Notes: generated by a model from the sequence alone, not told the origin. A DNA stretch of 64,000 nucleotides from Paraburkholderia phenazinium (GCF_900141745.1 NZ_FSRM01000002.1:1736001-1800000), one strand, 5' to 3'; shown: positions 44,474 through 53,844, counted from the stretch's first letter. Translations and numbers: made by a program.

Positions 44474-45768
44474 GGTTGTGGAATCTCCTTGCGGATTGCG
44501 GCGGTCGTCCGGGATACGTCTTTCCAGACGGGGCGCTGCGCATACTGGGTACGCAGGTAGGCGAGAAGGTCGTCGACCTGGTCGTCGTCGAGAACGTCGG
44601 CAAACGGGGGCATGTAATGCGCCGTCGCAGAGCCGTTCCACGGATTGCCCTGCAAGACGAGATGGATCGCATCGCGTGGGCTGTCGGAGGTGAGGACGGA
44701 GCTGAGCCCGAGCGCAGGGCTGCCACCGATTTCGCGCATCGGCGCTTCGCTCGCATGACAGCCGGCACACGACGATGCGAACAAGGTCCCGCCACGGATG
44801 GACTGTGCACTTGCATCGTCGGTCCTGGAGGCTTTCTCGCGGGAGGATGCAGGTTGCGCCGGTGCGGGCGGCGGTTGCAACGACATCAGGTAAGTGGCGA
44901 TGGCCTCTACATCGGACTCCGGCGCGTTGCCCAGGTGTTGCGTGACGGGCAGCATTGGACCAGCTGCGGCGCCGTGCTCGGAGGCGAGCCCGGTACGCAG
45001 GTAGTCGACGAGCTGTGTGTGGGTCCACGGTTTTGGCGCACGTGTCAGTGCGTTGAGCGGCGGCGCGTTCCAGCTGTCAATCAGGTTGCCCGCGAATGCT
45101 TCGCCGTTTTTTTCCGCACCCAACGCGTTCATCGGCGTGTGGCACGATGCGCAGTGGGCGGCTCCTTCTACGAGATAGCGGCCCCGCAGCCATGCCGGCG
45201 ATTCCGACCTGTCCGGCGGCTGAAGTTCGCCCGTTTTGAGGTACAGCAGATTCCACCCAGCCACGAGTGGCCGGAAGTTGAGCGGAAAGCGCAGATCGTT
45301 CGGGTGCGCCGGTGCGCTGACTGGTGCGACTGACATCAGATAGGCATAGAGTGCAGCGATGTCGCTGTCGCTCATCTTCGTGAAATGCGGATACGGAAAG
45401 GCTGGGTACAGCAGATGGCCGTCGCGTGAAACGCCTTCGCGCAGCGCGCGCGTGAACGCATCGAGCGGCCAGCGGCCAATGCCGGTATCCGGATCGGGCG
45501 TGATATTCGTGCTGTAGATCACACCGAACGGTGTATCGAGTGGCATGCCGCCTGCGAAAGGTTTTTCGCGGTTGGCGGTATGGCAGTACATGCAGTCACC
45601 CACTTCTGCGACTTGCTCCCCGTGGGCGACCAGCGCCGTGTCGGCGCCAGTCGGTGCAGGGGCCAACAGCGGCTCAATCGAGGGTTGCCATGCGTAACGG
45701 ATTGCGCATGCAAGGGCGACTCCCGCCACTCCGAGCATAATCAAACCAAGCTTTCCAGCTTTCACCAT
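44470..45768 (-). CDS. Triheme cytochrome c (dehydrogenase electron-transfer subunit)
   Basis: 432 residues from ATG 45768 (GGGAG upstream; the frame opens at 45813). An N-terminal anchor (KLGLIMLGVAGVALACAI) precedes three haem motifs: CMYCH, CASCH and CAGCH, spread over the chain. First gene of the cytochrome / iron-sulfur / molybdopterin operon; gene order is reversed relative to the 9257-13245 operon. Periplasmic electron acceptor of the hydroxylase. Confidence 0.93.
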   Translation of the reverse strand: MVKAGKLGLIMLGVAGVALACAIRYAWQPSIEPLLAPAPTGADTALVAHGEQVAEVGDCMYCHTANREKPFAGGMPLDTPFGVIYSTNITPDPDTGIGRWPLDAFTRALREGVSRDGHLLYPAFPYPHFTKMSDSDIAALYAYLMSVAPVSAPAHPNDLRFPLNFRPLVAGWNLLYLKTGELQPPDRSESPAWLRGRYLVEGAAHCASCHTPMNALGAEKNGEAFAGNLIDSWNAPPLNALTRAPKPWTHTQLVDYLRTGLASEHGAAAGPMLPVTQHLGNAPESDVEAIATYLMSLQPPPAPAQPASSREKASRTDDASAQSIRGGTLFASSCAGCHASEAPMREIGGSPALGLSSVLTSDSPRDAIHLVLQGNPWNGSATAHYMPPFADVLDDDQVDDLLAYLRTQYAQRPVWKDVSRTTAAIRKEIPQP

Positions 45769-45918
45769 CAGAACTCCCAAGCGAAGGTGGGATCGTCTGA
45801 AACCCACGATCACATTCGCCCTTGTATTGGCGAACGTTACAGATTGCTGGGGCGGTTGTTTTTCTCTACGATTTGCTTGTGCTCGTAGTCAGTGCTGGCA
45901 ATGATGCCGTCACGATGG

Positions 45919-46554
45919 CTAGTGTTCTTCAGAAACCCACTTCAGCGTAGCAAGCCAGAGATCATGGCCGCGGTGCATGAGGCTCTCATCGGTCTCGCGT
46001 AGATGGGCTGGGGCGGCACCGTTACCTACTTCGTCCATCGCTACACGACAGGAGCTCCCCTCAGGCGTGAGATACCACGTGTGGTAGAAGCTGGGCTGAG
46101 TACCTGGTGCATAGCCGTACCAGCCGATACGCGTGTACGGAACGAATTCGTGAATCCTGCTTTCCAGTTGCAGGCCGAATGTTGTCCAATGAAACACGGA
46201 GTCGCGAGTGAGGACGGGGCTGTCACCGATGATGTGGACATCTTTCGAATTTGGATACCACTGAGGCCATTTGGTGGCATCGATTATGTTGTCCCATACG
46301 CGTTCGCACGACGCATGGATGACGGTCTCATTGTGGGAAAAGAGGTCGGCTGTTTCCGGGTTGAAACCTTCGGGCCAGTGAATCTCCCGCGAACGGTGTT
46401 GGAGATCGAATTGCATCGTTTTGACGTCGTTTGTGGCCGGCTGAGCGGTCGGCTGCATACTGCCCTGGCTAAATGCGGGGAACGCTGCAAGCGCGCTCCC
46501 TGCAATCGCCAGCAATGCGAGGGCGCGGGGAATAGTCATATTGCCTTCAGTCAT
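45919..46554 (-). CDS. Exported SRPBCC-fold (polyketide cyclase/START-like) protein
   Basis: 211 residues (ATG 46554 with AAAGGA upstream; ATG 46539 is an alternative). Signal peptide to about FPAFSQG. The body has HNETVIHASCERVWDNIIDATKWPQWYPNSKDV, a clear SRPBCC start, and later FGLQLESRIHEFVPYTRIGWYG and YHTWYLTPEGSSCRVAMDE. It binds a hydrophobic ligand in a helix-grip cavity. An exported member is uncommon. It is probably linked to the adjacent oxidoreductases. Confidence 0.85.
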   Translation of the reverse strand: MTEGNMTIPRALALLAIAGSALAAFPAFSQGSMQPTAQPATNDVKTMQFDLQHRSREIHWPEGFNPETADLFSHNETVIHASCERVWDNIIDATKWPQWYPNSKDVHIIGDSPVLTRDSVFHWTTFGLQLESRIHEFVPYTRIGWYGYAPGTQPSFYHTWYLTPEGSSCRVAMDEVGNGAAPAHLRETDESLMHRGHDLWLATLKWVSEEH

Positions 46555-46594
46555 GGGGTCGTCCTTTCGTCTTTCTCACCTATTTGCTGTGGGA

Positions 46595-47614
46595 TTAGAC
46601 ACGGTCCTTGTCATGAAAGCGCTGCATCCAGTGCGGATACGGTACGTCCGGTTGCGAGATGCGATCGAGCCGGTCACGGAGTTCTGGCGGGAGCACGAGT
46701 TCTGCTGCTTGCAGATTGGCGCCAAGTTGCTCGTCGGAACTTGCCCCGACGATCACGGTTGCCACTTCGTCGCGCCCGAGCAACCAGGCGAGCGCGACCT
46801 GCGCTGGCGTTGTGTTCAGTGCATTTGCGACCACGCGTAATTCCTCGACGATGGGATCGACCTTTTGCGGAACGATTGGCGGAAAGTTGAGATTGGTGCG
46901 CCGACCCTTTGCAGGTTCGCCGTTCTGCGCGGTGTATTTGCCGCTCAGATAACCGCCTGACAGAGGACTCCAGACCATCAGCGCCATGTCGTGTTGCCGT
47001 GCGACGGGCGCGACTTCGTGCTCGATGTCGCGTGCGGCCAGCGAGTAGTGCACCTGATTACTGGCAACCTGCGCCCAATGCGCCTGCGACGTGATCGCGT
47101 GTGCCCGCTCGAGTTCGGAAGCACTGAAATTGCATACTCCGATGTGCCGGACCTTGCCCTGTGTAACCAGATCGTCGAGCGCGCGCAAGGTTTCGTCGAG
47201 CGGTGTAAGTGCGTCGCGATCGTGCAGTTGCAACAGATCGATGTGATCGCGGCCGATCCGCTTCAGGCTCGTTTCGACCGTGCGGATGATATGCGAGCGC
47301 CCAAGGCCCACCTGGTTGGGGCCGGGGCCTGTACGCAGGCGGACCTTGGTGGCGACGAGCATGCGCGTTTCGTCGAGGCCCAGATCGGCCAACACCTGGC
47401 CGACCACCACCTCGGACTGACCCTGCGAATAGGCATCGGCAGTATCGATCAGATTCACCCCATTATCCAGGGCAAGACCCACAAGACGTGCTGCCTGCTC
47501 ACGATTGAGGCCGGCGATCGTTGCCCAGATGCCTTCACCTGCGCCGAACGTCATGGCGCCGAGTGTGAGACGGGAAATGCGCAGGCCGGAGCGGCCGAAG
47601 GTGCAGTAGTTCAT
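46595..47614 (-). CDS. Aldo/keto reductase
   Basis: 339 residues. AKR TIM barrel: LGAMTFGAGEG, NLIDTADAYSQGQSE (Asp, Tyr of the active site), MLVATKVRLR (Lys) and HIDLLQLHDRDALTP (His), then GVCNFSASEL, and IVGASSDEQL for NADP binding. All four catalytic residues are visible. It is divergent from the LysR gene at 47724. A decayed paralogue remains at 236-435. Confidence 0.94.
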   Translation of the reverse strand: MNYCTFGRSGLRISRLTLGAMTFGAGEGIWATIAGLNREQAARLVGLALDNGVNLIDTADAYSQGQSEVVVGQVLADLGLDETRMLVATKVRLRTGPGPNQVGLGRSHIIRTVETSLKRIGRDHIDLLQLHDRDALTPLDETLRALDDLVTQGKVRHIGVCNFSASELERAHAITSQAHWAQVASNQVHYSLAARDIEHEVAPVARQHDMALMVWSPLSGGYLSGKYTAQNGEPAKGRRTNLNFPPIVPQKVDPIVEELRVVANALNTTPAQVALAWLLGRDEVATVIVGASSDEQLGANLQAAELVLPPELRDRLDRISQPDVPYPHWMQRFHDKDRV

Positions 47615-47723
47615 GACAGTGAGCCCGCTTTATGTTGAGAACACTTCACACAATAGGGAATCGACGGTCAGTCGCCTAGAGCGTAAGATGCGAAGACTCT
47701 TTTCGGCTTAAGCGAGTAATCGG

Positions 47724-48638
47724 ATGCGCGTTGATCAGTTGGCTGCCATGCGTCTTTTCGTGCGCATTGTGGAAACGGGCTCTTTCGGTAAGGCAGCCCG
47801 TTCAATGGACATGTCTTCTTCGAATGCAACGGAACGGGTGGCCCGCCTTGAGAAAATCCTGGGCGTGCGGCTTTTGGCCCGCACGACGCGTGCGGTTGCC
47901 GCCACCGAGGCTGGTACGCGCTATTACGAGGTCTGTCGCCGGGTGCTCGGCGAACTGGACGAAATCGAAGCTTCACTGACCGGTTCTCAAGAGGCGCTCG
48001 CGGGGCGGGTCCGAATCAGTGCGAACATCTCGATTGCCCGTTCGATTCTCATACCGCGCTTGCCTGATTGGTTTGAGCAGCATCCGCAGATCCACGTCGA
48101 ACTGGTGATGAATGACCATCGCAGCGATTTTGTACGCGACGGGATCGATTTCGCGGTACGGATTGGAGGACTTGAGGATCAGGACCTGGTGCTGCGGCCC
48201 CTGGGGCGTCCACGACGCGTCACGGTCGCCTCGCCCGCGTATCTACGGAAAAGGGGGCGGCCGCAGTGTCCGGAAGACCTCGCCGAACACCATCTGATCG
48301 ACTTTCTGCTGCCGCAGCAAGGAGCGCGGCTCGAGTGGGAGTTCGACAAGAACGGGGAACGGCAGGAACTGTTCCCTCGCAGTATCGCCTCGATTGGGGA
48401 TTCCGATGCCCGGCTGCAACTGGCGATCGCCGGCATGGGTATCGTCCAGAGCCTCTCGTTCCTCGCTGCGCCCGCACTACGCGAGGGCAGGCTGGAGCGG
48501 ATCCTGACCTCATGGGAGACGCCAGCGCCCGAAGTATCGATTCTCTATCCAAGACACCGCCATCTGCCAACGCGGACCGAGGCCACGATGGATGCCTTCA
48601 CAACATGGATCAGGGAGGTCATTCGTGACGCGGCTTGA
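47724..48638 (+). CDS. LysR-family transcriptional regulator
   Basis: 304 residues. HTH: MRLFVRIVETGSFGKAARSM, SSNATERVARLEKILGVRLLARTTRAVAATE (in parts). Effector domain from VRISANISIARSILIPRL. It is divergent from the aldo/keto reductase (110-bp gap) and convergent with the DHA2 transporter gene. Confidence 0.93.
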   Translation: MRVDQLAAMRLFVRIVETGSFGKAARSMDMSSSNATERVARLEKILGVRLLARTTRAVAATEAGTRYYEVCRRVLGELDEIEASLTGSQEALAGRVRISANISIARSILIPRLPDWFEQHPQIHVELVMNDHRSDFVRDGIDFAVRIGGLEDQDLVLRPLGRPRRVTVASPAYLRKRGRPQCPEDLAEHHLIDFLLPQQGARLEWEFDKNGERQELFPRSIASIGDSDARLQLAIAGMGIVQSLSFLAAPALREGRLERILTSWETPAPEVSILYPRHRHLPTRTEATMDAFTTWIREVIRDAA

Positions 48639-48670
48639 ACGGTCCGTTGAGAGTGGCCGATCTCATGGGT

Positions 48671-50212
48671 TCAGTCTTCCATCACGGCGATGTGATCCCG
48701 GATGCTTTCCGCTCCCAGCGGTGCCGTCTCACCTGCGTCGACCAGCATCCAGCTCAGGGCGGCGGCTATCAGTGCAATGGCGCCGGCCGTAAAGAACACG
48801 GCCTCATACCCACTTCCAAAGCTCCACTGCGCAAATGACGAACCACCGCGCTGGCCAGCCAGCACCTGCGCGGCATGCAAATTACCACCCGTGATCATTC
48901 GCGTGAGCTCTTTGCGCACCGCCGCCGGGTACCCAGGCAAAGCGTCTGCGAGCGACGCCTGGACGCGGGAAACCAGGATCGCCCCCAGCGTCGCAAAGCC
49001 GATCACGATTCCGCTGAACTTGACGGTACCCGAAACCCCGGAGGCCATCCCCGCACGGTCTGAGGGAATGACAGTCATGCCGACCCGGGCGGTTTCCCCA
49101 TTGAGAATTCCGGCACCGCAAGAGGCGACGAGCATGCTGACGAGGATGGGTGTATAGGCGAAACTGCGCATTTCGGTGGACGTCCATATCAATCCCAGCC
49201 CGACCAGTGCCAAGCCTGTGCTGAGAAGCAGGCGACCGGAACAACGCGGCGCCAGCCACCAGGCGACGACGCGTGGGATCACGAATAGCGGCAAGGCCAT
49301 TGGCAACATGAGAAGCCCTGCGTCGAGCGGCGTGCGGCCCATGCCATTCTGGAAGTACATCGGCAAATAGGTCAGCATGGTCAGAAAAGCCATCCCGTAG
49401 GCTAGTCCGGCGATATTGGCGCCGACATACGTTGGCTGGTAAAAAAAGCGCAGATCGACCATTGGCCGGACTTGTCGTGTCTCGGCAGTCAGGAACCCGG
49501 CAAAGAGGACCGCTGCCCCGATGAACTCCGCCAGAATCAGATGATTGGACCATCCGGCACGGTTACCCGAGATAAGGGCAAGCGTCAGCAATATCAGAGA
49601 GCCGCCGAAGGTCGTCACACCAGCAATGTCGAGTCGCTTCGCTTGCGGATCTTTCGAATCCTCGACCGCGTACAGCGTCAACGCGATCATTGACACGCCC
49701 ACCGGTAAATTGACGAAGAAAATCCAGCGCCAGCCGAGATATTGGGTGATCAGGCCGCCGGCGACTGGCCCGAGCATGATCGCAACGCCGATGACCGAGC
49801 CCCAGAACGAAAACGCACGGGCCCGTGCGAGTCCACGAAATGAGTGGGAGAGGGTTGCCATCGCCGCACTCAGCTGCAAGGCCGCACCGACTCCCTGTAG
49901 TGCTCGTGCCCAGTTGAGCGCCGTATCAGAGTGTGCCGCGCCGCACATCGCCGAGGCGCCCGTAAACAGGACCAGGCCGACGATCAGCATGCGTTTGCGA
50001 CCAAAGCGGTCGGCAAGCGTTCCGGCCGGCATGAGCATGGCCGCAAAGGTCAAGGTATAAGCGCTGATAACCCATTCGACTGCGGCGAAATCGGCATGTA
50101 ACGAACGGGCAATCGAACTCAACGATACGGCGATGATGTTTCCGTCAAGGTTGATCATGAACGACGGTATGGACACGCACAGCATGATCAGGAGTTGTTT
50201 TGATGCCTTCAT
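48671..50212 (-). CDS. DHA2-family MFS exporter (EmrB/QacA type, 14 helices)
   Basis: 513 residues. Begins SKQLLIMLCVSIPSFMINLDGNIIAVSLSSIA (DHA2 motif D1-like, in parts), then WVISAYTLTFAAMLMPAGTLADRFGRKRMLI (MFS motif A), ALQGVGAALQLSAAMAT and LGWRWIFFVNLPVG (motif C region). AGGAGA precedes the ATG. Divergent from the LacI gene, whose putative operators lie between. No adaptor or outer-membrane gene accompanies it, unlike the 4841 operon. Confidence 0.93.
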   Translation of the reverse strand: MKASKQLLIMLCVSIPSFMINLDGNIIAVSLSSIARSLHADFAAVEWVISAYTLTFAAMLMPAGTLADRFGRKRMLIVGLVLFTGASAMCGAAHSDTALNWARALQGVGAALQLSAAMATLSHSFRGLARARAFSFWGSVIGVAIMLGPVAGGLITQYLGWRWIFFVNLPVGVSMIALTLYAVEDSKDPQAKRLDIAGVTTFGGSLILLTLALISGNRAGWSNHLILAEFIGAAVLFAGFLTAETRQVRPMVDLRFFYQPTYVGANIAGLAYGMAFLTMLTYLPMYFQNGMGRTPLDAGLLMLPMALPLFVIPRVVAWWLAPRCSGRLLLSTGLALVGLGLIWTSTEMRSFAYTPILVSMLVASCGAGILNGETARVGMTVIPSDRAGMASGVSGTVKFSGIVIGFATLGAILVSRVQASLADALPGYPAAVRKELTRMITGGNLHAAQVLAGQRGGSSFAQWSFGSGYEAVFFTAGAIALIAAALSWMLVDAGETAPLGAESIRDHIAVMED

Positions 50213-50303
50213 GGACTATCTCTCCTACTGGGGCCGTCTGCATGGGAAGTTGTCCGCAGCTGCGCGCTCCCATCCTTTCCCTAGCCTTGATGAATTTGAT
50301 GAC

Positions 50304-50375
50304 AACGATTGCAACGTTCAGACTTATATCATATTTTTTCTATTTAAATCAATATTATGATGTTTTGCAATCGTT
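50304..50375. promoter_or_regulatory. Pair of inverted LacI-type operators
   Basis: AACGATTGCAA (50304-50314) and TTGCAATCGTT (50365-50375) are exact reverse complements, 50 bp apart. They flank an AT-rich segment (TATATCATATTTTTTC...) likely to hold the promoters of the divergent MFS and LacI genes. The CG-centred NTTGCAATCGTT form fits LacI/GalR half-sites and the spacing would allow looping. Confidence 0.55.
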
Positions 50376-50539
50376 ATCATTTGTGGTTTCGTGGGGCGAG
50401 TTGCCGGGAATTCAACGGGCCGGGATGCTGCGATGCTTTTGGCGCCTCCATTGGAGACGGGCATGAAGAGAATTGCTGTTTTGATACACTCAACGCCGCA
50501 CGATCTTATGGGTATGAACATGCCGGTATCGGGGTGTAC

Positions 50540-51553
50540 ATGGTGAATCTGAAACAAGTCGCCGCGCTTGCCGGGGTGTCGTCGTCCACCGTTTCGCGCG
50601 CGCTTGCAGCGCCGGAGCGCCTGCACCCGAAGACGCTGAAAAAGGTCAGAGAGGCAATTGCGTCGCTTGATTACGTCCCGTACGCGCCAGCCCGCGTACT
50701 CCGGTCGGGTCGCTCGCGAACCATCGGTATCGTTGCGCCGACATTGATGAACGAGTTGTACGCGCGAGCCGTTGATACCCTGGAAAGCGAATTTCTTCAG
50801 TTGGATTACACGGGGCTGCTAACCTGCCATCGTGATGATCGAGATCTGGAGTTGCGTATCGTTCGGACGCTTATCGAACGCGGAGTCGATGGCCTCGCGC
50901 TAGTCGGTTCCAGCCATCATCCCGACGTGCTAACCCTGATACGCAGGCAGGAACTTCCTTATGTATTGATGTGGGCGACTGACCCGGAGCGCGTTCATCC
51001 GACCGTCGGCTATGACAACCAACGTGCCATGGGGCGCGTCACTGAGCATCTCGTCAACCTTGGGCATGTCCGTATTGGCGTGCTCACAGGTCCGTCCGAT
51101 GTCCATCAGTTGTCGGCCGCGAGACTCTCGGGCATACGCGAGGAGTTGGGGCGTCATGGAATAGCCTTGCGGCCTGAAGCTGTGATCGCTACGCCGTATG
51201 ACCCCGAGTCCGTTCGCTCCGCAGCGCGTCAATTTCTTTCCAGGGCAAATCCTCCGACTGCGCTTATCTGCAACAACGATTTCGTAGCGGCCTGGGCGCT
51301 TGCCGAGTGCAGAGCGCTCGGCGTTTCCGTTCCGGGTCAGGTGTCGGTAACGGGTTTTGGCGACTGGGATCTAGCCAGACTCGGTTCTCCATCGCTCACC
51401 ACCATCCATTCCGATGCCGTTAAGATCGGACACCTAAGTGCTGAAAACCTGTTGGCGCAGGTCAACAACGTGGGTAATCAGCCCGTCAGGCAAGACGAGT
51501 TCGAAGCGGAACTCATTGTGCGGGAAAGTACCGCTGCAGCGCCGGCGGTATAG
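50540..51553 (+). CDS. LacI-family transcriptional regulator
   Basis: 337 residues from ATG 50540 (the frame is open to 50357, but the family N-terminus VNLKQVAALAGVSSSTVSRAL starts here). The hinge PYAPARVLRSGRSRTIGIV is followed by a periplasmic-binding-like effector domain with GLALVGSSHHPDV, MGRVTEHLVNLGHVRIGVLTG, FVAAWALAECRALGVSVPG and VTGFGDWDLARLGSPSLTT. Probably represses the divergent DHA2 transporter gene and itself through the paired sites at 50304-50375. Confidence 0.93.
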   Translation: MVNLKQVAALAGVSSSTVSRALAAPERLHPKTLKKVREAIASLDYVPYAPARVLRSGRSRTIGIVAPTLMNELYARAVDTLESEFLQLDYTGLLTCHRDDRDLELRIVRTLIERGVDGLALVGSSHHPDVLTLIRRQELPYVLMWATDPERVHPTVGYDNQRAMGRVTEHLVNLGHVRIGVLTGPSDVHQLSAARLSGIREELGRHGIALRPEAVIATPYDPESVRSAARQFLSRANPPTALICNNDFVAAWALAECRALGVSVPGQVSVTGFGDWDLARLGSPSLTTIHSDAVKIGHLSAENLLAQVNNVGNQPVRQDEFEAELIVRESTAAAPAV

Positions 51554-51690
51554 ATTGGCCTGCTTTCGAACGACATACCTCAGCGAGCTTCGTGTCTGGA
51601 AGGCGCGGAGTATGCAGGTTGCGCGGATCCTGTCGGGACGCTGAAAAACTCCCTCGGTCGCGCGCTGCGGAGTGAACCGCTAAAGTCGCG

Positions 51691-52077
51691 TTACTGACGC
51701 GCACGGCCTTGGCCGCTCGCTTTGTGTTCATATGCGGCTGGCAACCGGTTGCACAGATCCTTGACCAGCGTGCCCACCCATGCGCGATCGTCACTACTGA
51801 GCCGCTCGAGTTGCTCGGCGATCTCCAGGCTGACATCTGTTGGCCGGTCGGACGCGCGCCTGAGCAATGTCACGACCGGAATTTTATAGAGATCCGCTAG
51901 CTCCAGCAGACGCGGGATGGTCGGCCAATGCGCGCCGCGCTCAAAGCGGCTTACGGTCTCGACAAAAACGCCAAGATGTTCGGCCACCTGCTCCTGCGTT
52001 AGCTGTGCATCGGCTCGGGCCGCTGCTAGCGCGCGCCCCAAATGCTTTGCGGTCTTCTGCTCGTTCACGGCAGTCAA
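51691..52077 (-). CDS. XRE-family HTH regulator
   Basis: 128 residues. HTH_3 domain about residues 13-68: GRALAAARADAQLTQEQVAEHLGVFVETVSRFERG and LLELADLYKIPVVTLLRRA (in parts). The C-terminus is a helical tail (LSSDDRAWVGTLVKDLCNRLP). It is divergent from the hypothetical gene at 52220. The gap has two related inverted repeats (52090-52108 and 52160-52174), probable autoregulatory operators. First gene of the defence-type island. Confidence 0.9.
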   Translation of the reverse strand: MTAVNEQKTAKHLGRALAAARADAQLTQEQVAEHLGVFVETVSRFERGAHWPTIPRLLELADLYKIPVVTLLRRASDRPTDVSLEIAEQLERLSSDDRAWVGTLVKDLCNRLPAAYEHKASGQGRARQ

Positions 52078-52089
52078 AAGTCACCATTT

Positions 52090-52174
52090 CATGTTGTCAT
52101 TCAACATGAGATGGTCTCTTCAATGTACTGATCTGATAACATCGCTTTATATTGGTTGGCAACATTAATTGTTG
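52090..52174. promoter_or_regulatory. Two inverted repeats next to the XRE gene
   Basis: CATGTTGTCATTCAACATG (52090-52108, 7-bp perfect arms) and CAACA-ttaat-TGTTG (52160-52174). Both are built from the same TGTTG/CAACA halves in opposite order. They lie between the XRE start and the divergent gene at 52220. Confidence 0.5.
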
Positions 52175-52219
52175 TCTTGTCGTGTGTTTTGCGTTTCCGT
52201 GTCACCGTAAGGGAGAGAT

Positions 52220-52687
52220 ATGTTGTTCACAGATGCAAACTGGGCCGAGTCGAGTGCGTTCCGGCGCGCCATCGCAAAGCCGTTCCAACCGTGGAGGTGT
52301 GTGGGATGGACGGACGACACGATCTGTTTCTGGGTTTTCCCCGCGCCCCAGTCTGACCGGACCGGAGCACTGCCCGACGGGTTGCTGGTCGTCGACCCGG
52401 CGGCGCTTCTCGATATCGCGAGTGAACTGACGTCAGGGAGCTTCTCTGTGTACGTCATGGATGCACCCGCCGAGGATCGGCCATCTGCGCGAATGCAACG
52501 CGTGACAGGCTTGTTGACCCAGCAGCAAATCATTGCGCCGGCGTACGACTACTGGTACAGAACGGAAGAGGGTGATCTGCATCCCTGCTCCCGGCTGCGG
52601 CATCGCCTTCCCAACGACGCCCCATTGCAGCTTGCACTCAACCTGGATGCACAGGATTGCAATGACCCGGTTGTAGACGCGACGTAG
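52220..52687 (+). CDS. Hypothetical protein
   Basis: 155 residues, GGGAGAG before the ATG. No family recognised. It is soluble and acidic, rich in Trp, Asp and Pro: WRCVGWTDDTICFWVFPAP, GLLVVDPAALLDIASEL, QQIIAPAYDYWYRTEEGDLHP. The next gene (AbiEi-like) starts 11 bp after its stop, so both belong to one transcript divergent from the XRE gene. Confidence 0.6.
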   Translation: MLFTDANWAESSAFRRAIAKPFQPWRCVGWTDDTICFWVFPAPQSDRTGALPDGLLVVDPAALLDIASELTSGSFSVYVMDAPAEDRPSARMQRVTGLLTQQQIIAPAYDYWYRTEEGDLHPCSRLRHRLPNDAPLQLALNLDAQDCNDPVVDAT

Positions 52688-52698
52688 TCGAATCGGAC

Positions 52699-53363
52699 AT
52701 GGAGGACATCACCCGGTTGGTCCAGCTTCTGATGGATTTCGCGCCACGCGGAGAGCCGCTCGATCTAGGCTTCCTCGCCGAATACGGCGTGACGTCGGTC
52801 GAAGCGTCAGATCTCGTAACAGGCGGTTGGCTGCGGCGACTTTCTGACGACGCTTACCTACTCCGAGGTGATTTGCCGGCTCTCGACGGCACCGTTGCCT
52901 TTTTTGCCCGACGCGTTCCCGGGCTTCATGTGAGCGGCAAGGCCGCATTGGACATGCGAGGCATACGCTATTACCTGTACGCACGCCCCGGATCAATCTG
53001 TGGGGCGCCGTGCCCTTCGAATTTCCTTCGTGGGCGAAAGAGTTGCTGTTGCTCACGTACGAGCACGACCGCCTGTTTGACGATGCCTTGCCGACGACGT
53101 TCGCGATTTCGGCGTTGCCCGCGCGTAGTGCAAGGATGCCGGTGGCGGCCACAGAACGTGCCATCCTGGAATATCTGGCCGGTTCTGTGCATGACGAAAG
53201 GCTGCACGAGGATAACGTCAATCTCGTGGGCATGCTGCGAAACATCCGCCTCGACGTGCTGCAAAAACTGGTTGATCACTGCCCGCAGCGCGATGTTGTC
53301 TGGACGCTCAAGTCTATCGGGGAAGATGAAGATTTCGAGTGGGCGAAGCAGCTAGTATGCTGA
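52699..53363 (+). pseudogene. AbiEi-type (type IV) antitoxin with a one-base frameshift
   Basis: The first frame gives ITRLVQLLMDFAPRGEPLDLGFLAEYGV, a winged-helix, then FFARRVPGLHVSGKAALDMRG and YYLYARP. The match continues one frame back from about 52989: INLWGAVPFEFPSWAKELLL to KSIGEDEDFEWAKQLVC (stop 53363). Together they make a full-length AbiEi-like antitoxin of about 221 residues. The shift lies in the run of four C at 52986-52989, as if one C were lost. It could be a real mutation, a slippage site or a sequencing error. No AbiEii toxin gene follows; a truncated IS21 element begins instead. Confidence 0.75.
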
Positions 53364-53454
53364 ACCTTTTCACCGTGAAAACGATGGGCCATTAGCTGCT
53401 TCTGGTCGAATCCGGTATCTGTCGGGCGCGCTGGCGCACAGTACGCCGCGAGGC

Positions 53455-53844
53455 TCCCGTGCCGCCGACAACCGCCACGCGCTGGATTACCGTCACTTCA
53501 TCGATTCTCTCAAGCGCAAGCCTCAGGCGTTCAGGGGACTTGCGTTTCGCGACGCGCTGTTTCCGCGCGATGCCCACCGCCGGACCTGGGAGCGGCTGGA
53601 GGCGCAACCGATGCAACGTCAGGCATGCAAGACCATGGTGGGGTTGCTCGAACTTGCAGGACACCACGGCGTTGAAGCGTTGCTGGCGCAGCGGCTTGAT
53701 GCGTTACTCGTAGTCGGCGAACTGCCCGACCTGAAACAGTTGCGCGACGAATTCGCTCCGCGCGAGGCGCTGTGTCCCGAGGTGGTGGTCGAGATGCCTC
53801 TCATCGCAGTCTATGACGAACTCCTCGACAAGGCGGCCGCATGA
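53455..53844 (+). pseudogene. istA: IS21 transposase IstA, C-terminal fragment
   Basis: The frame reads ADNRHALDYRHFIDSLKRKPQ, AFRGLAFRDALFPRD, then TMVGLLELAGHHGVEAL and EVVVEMPLIAVYDELLDKAAA, the standard C-terminus of IstA. The HTH and DDE catalytic core are absent. Its TGA overlaps the istB start (ATGA at 53841), preserving the normal IS21 coupling. Confidence 0.85.

Noticed and set aside
43985..45028. 347-residue version of the [2Fe-2S] subunit
   Set aside because: The extra N-terminus is a shadow of the cytochrome gene; ATG 44473 overlaps the cytochrome stop as ATGA and gives the family length.
53010..53363. Independent 117-residue gene starting at GTG 53010
   Set aside because: It is the second half of the AbiEi-like antitoxin displaced by a frameshift, not a separate gene.
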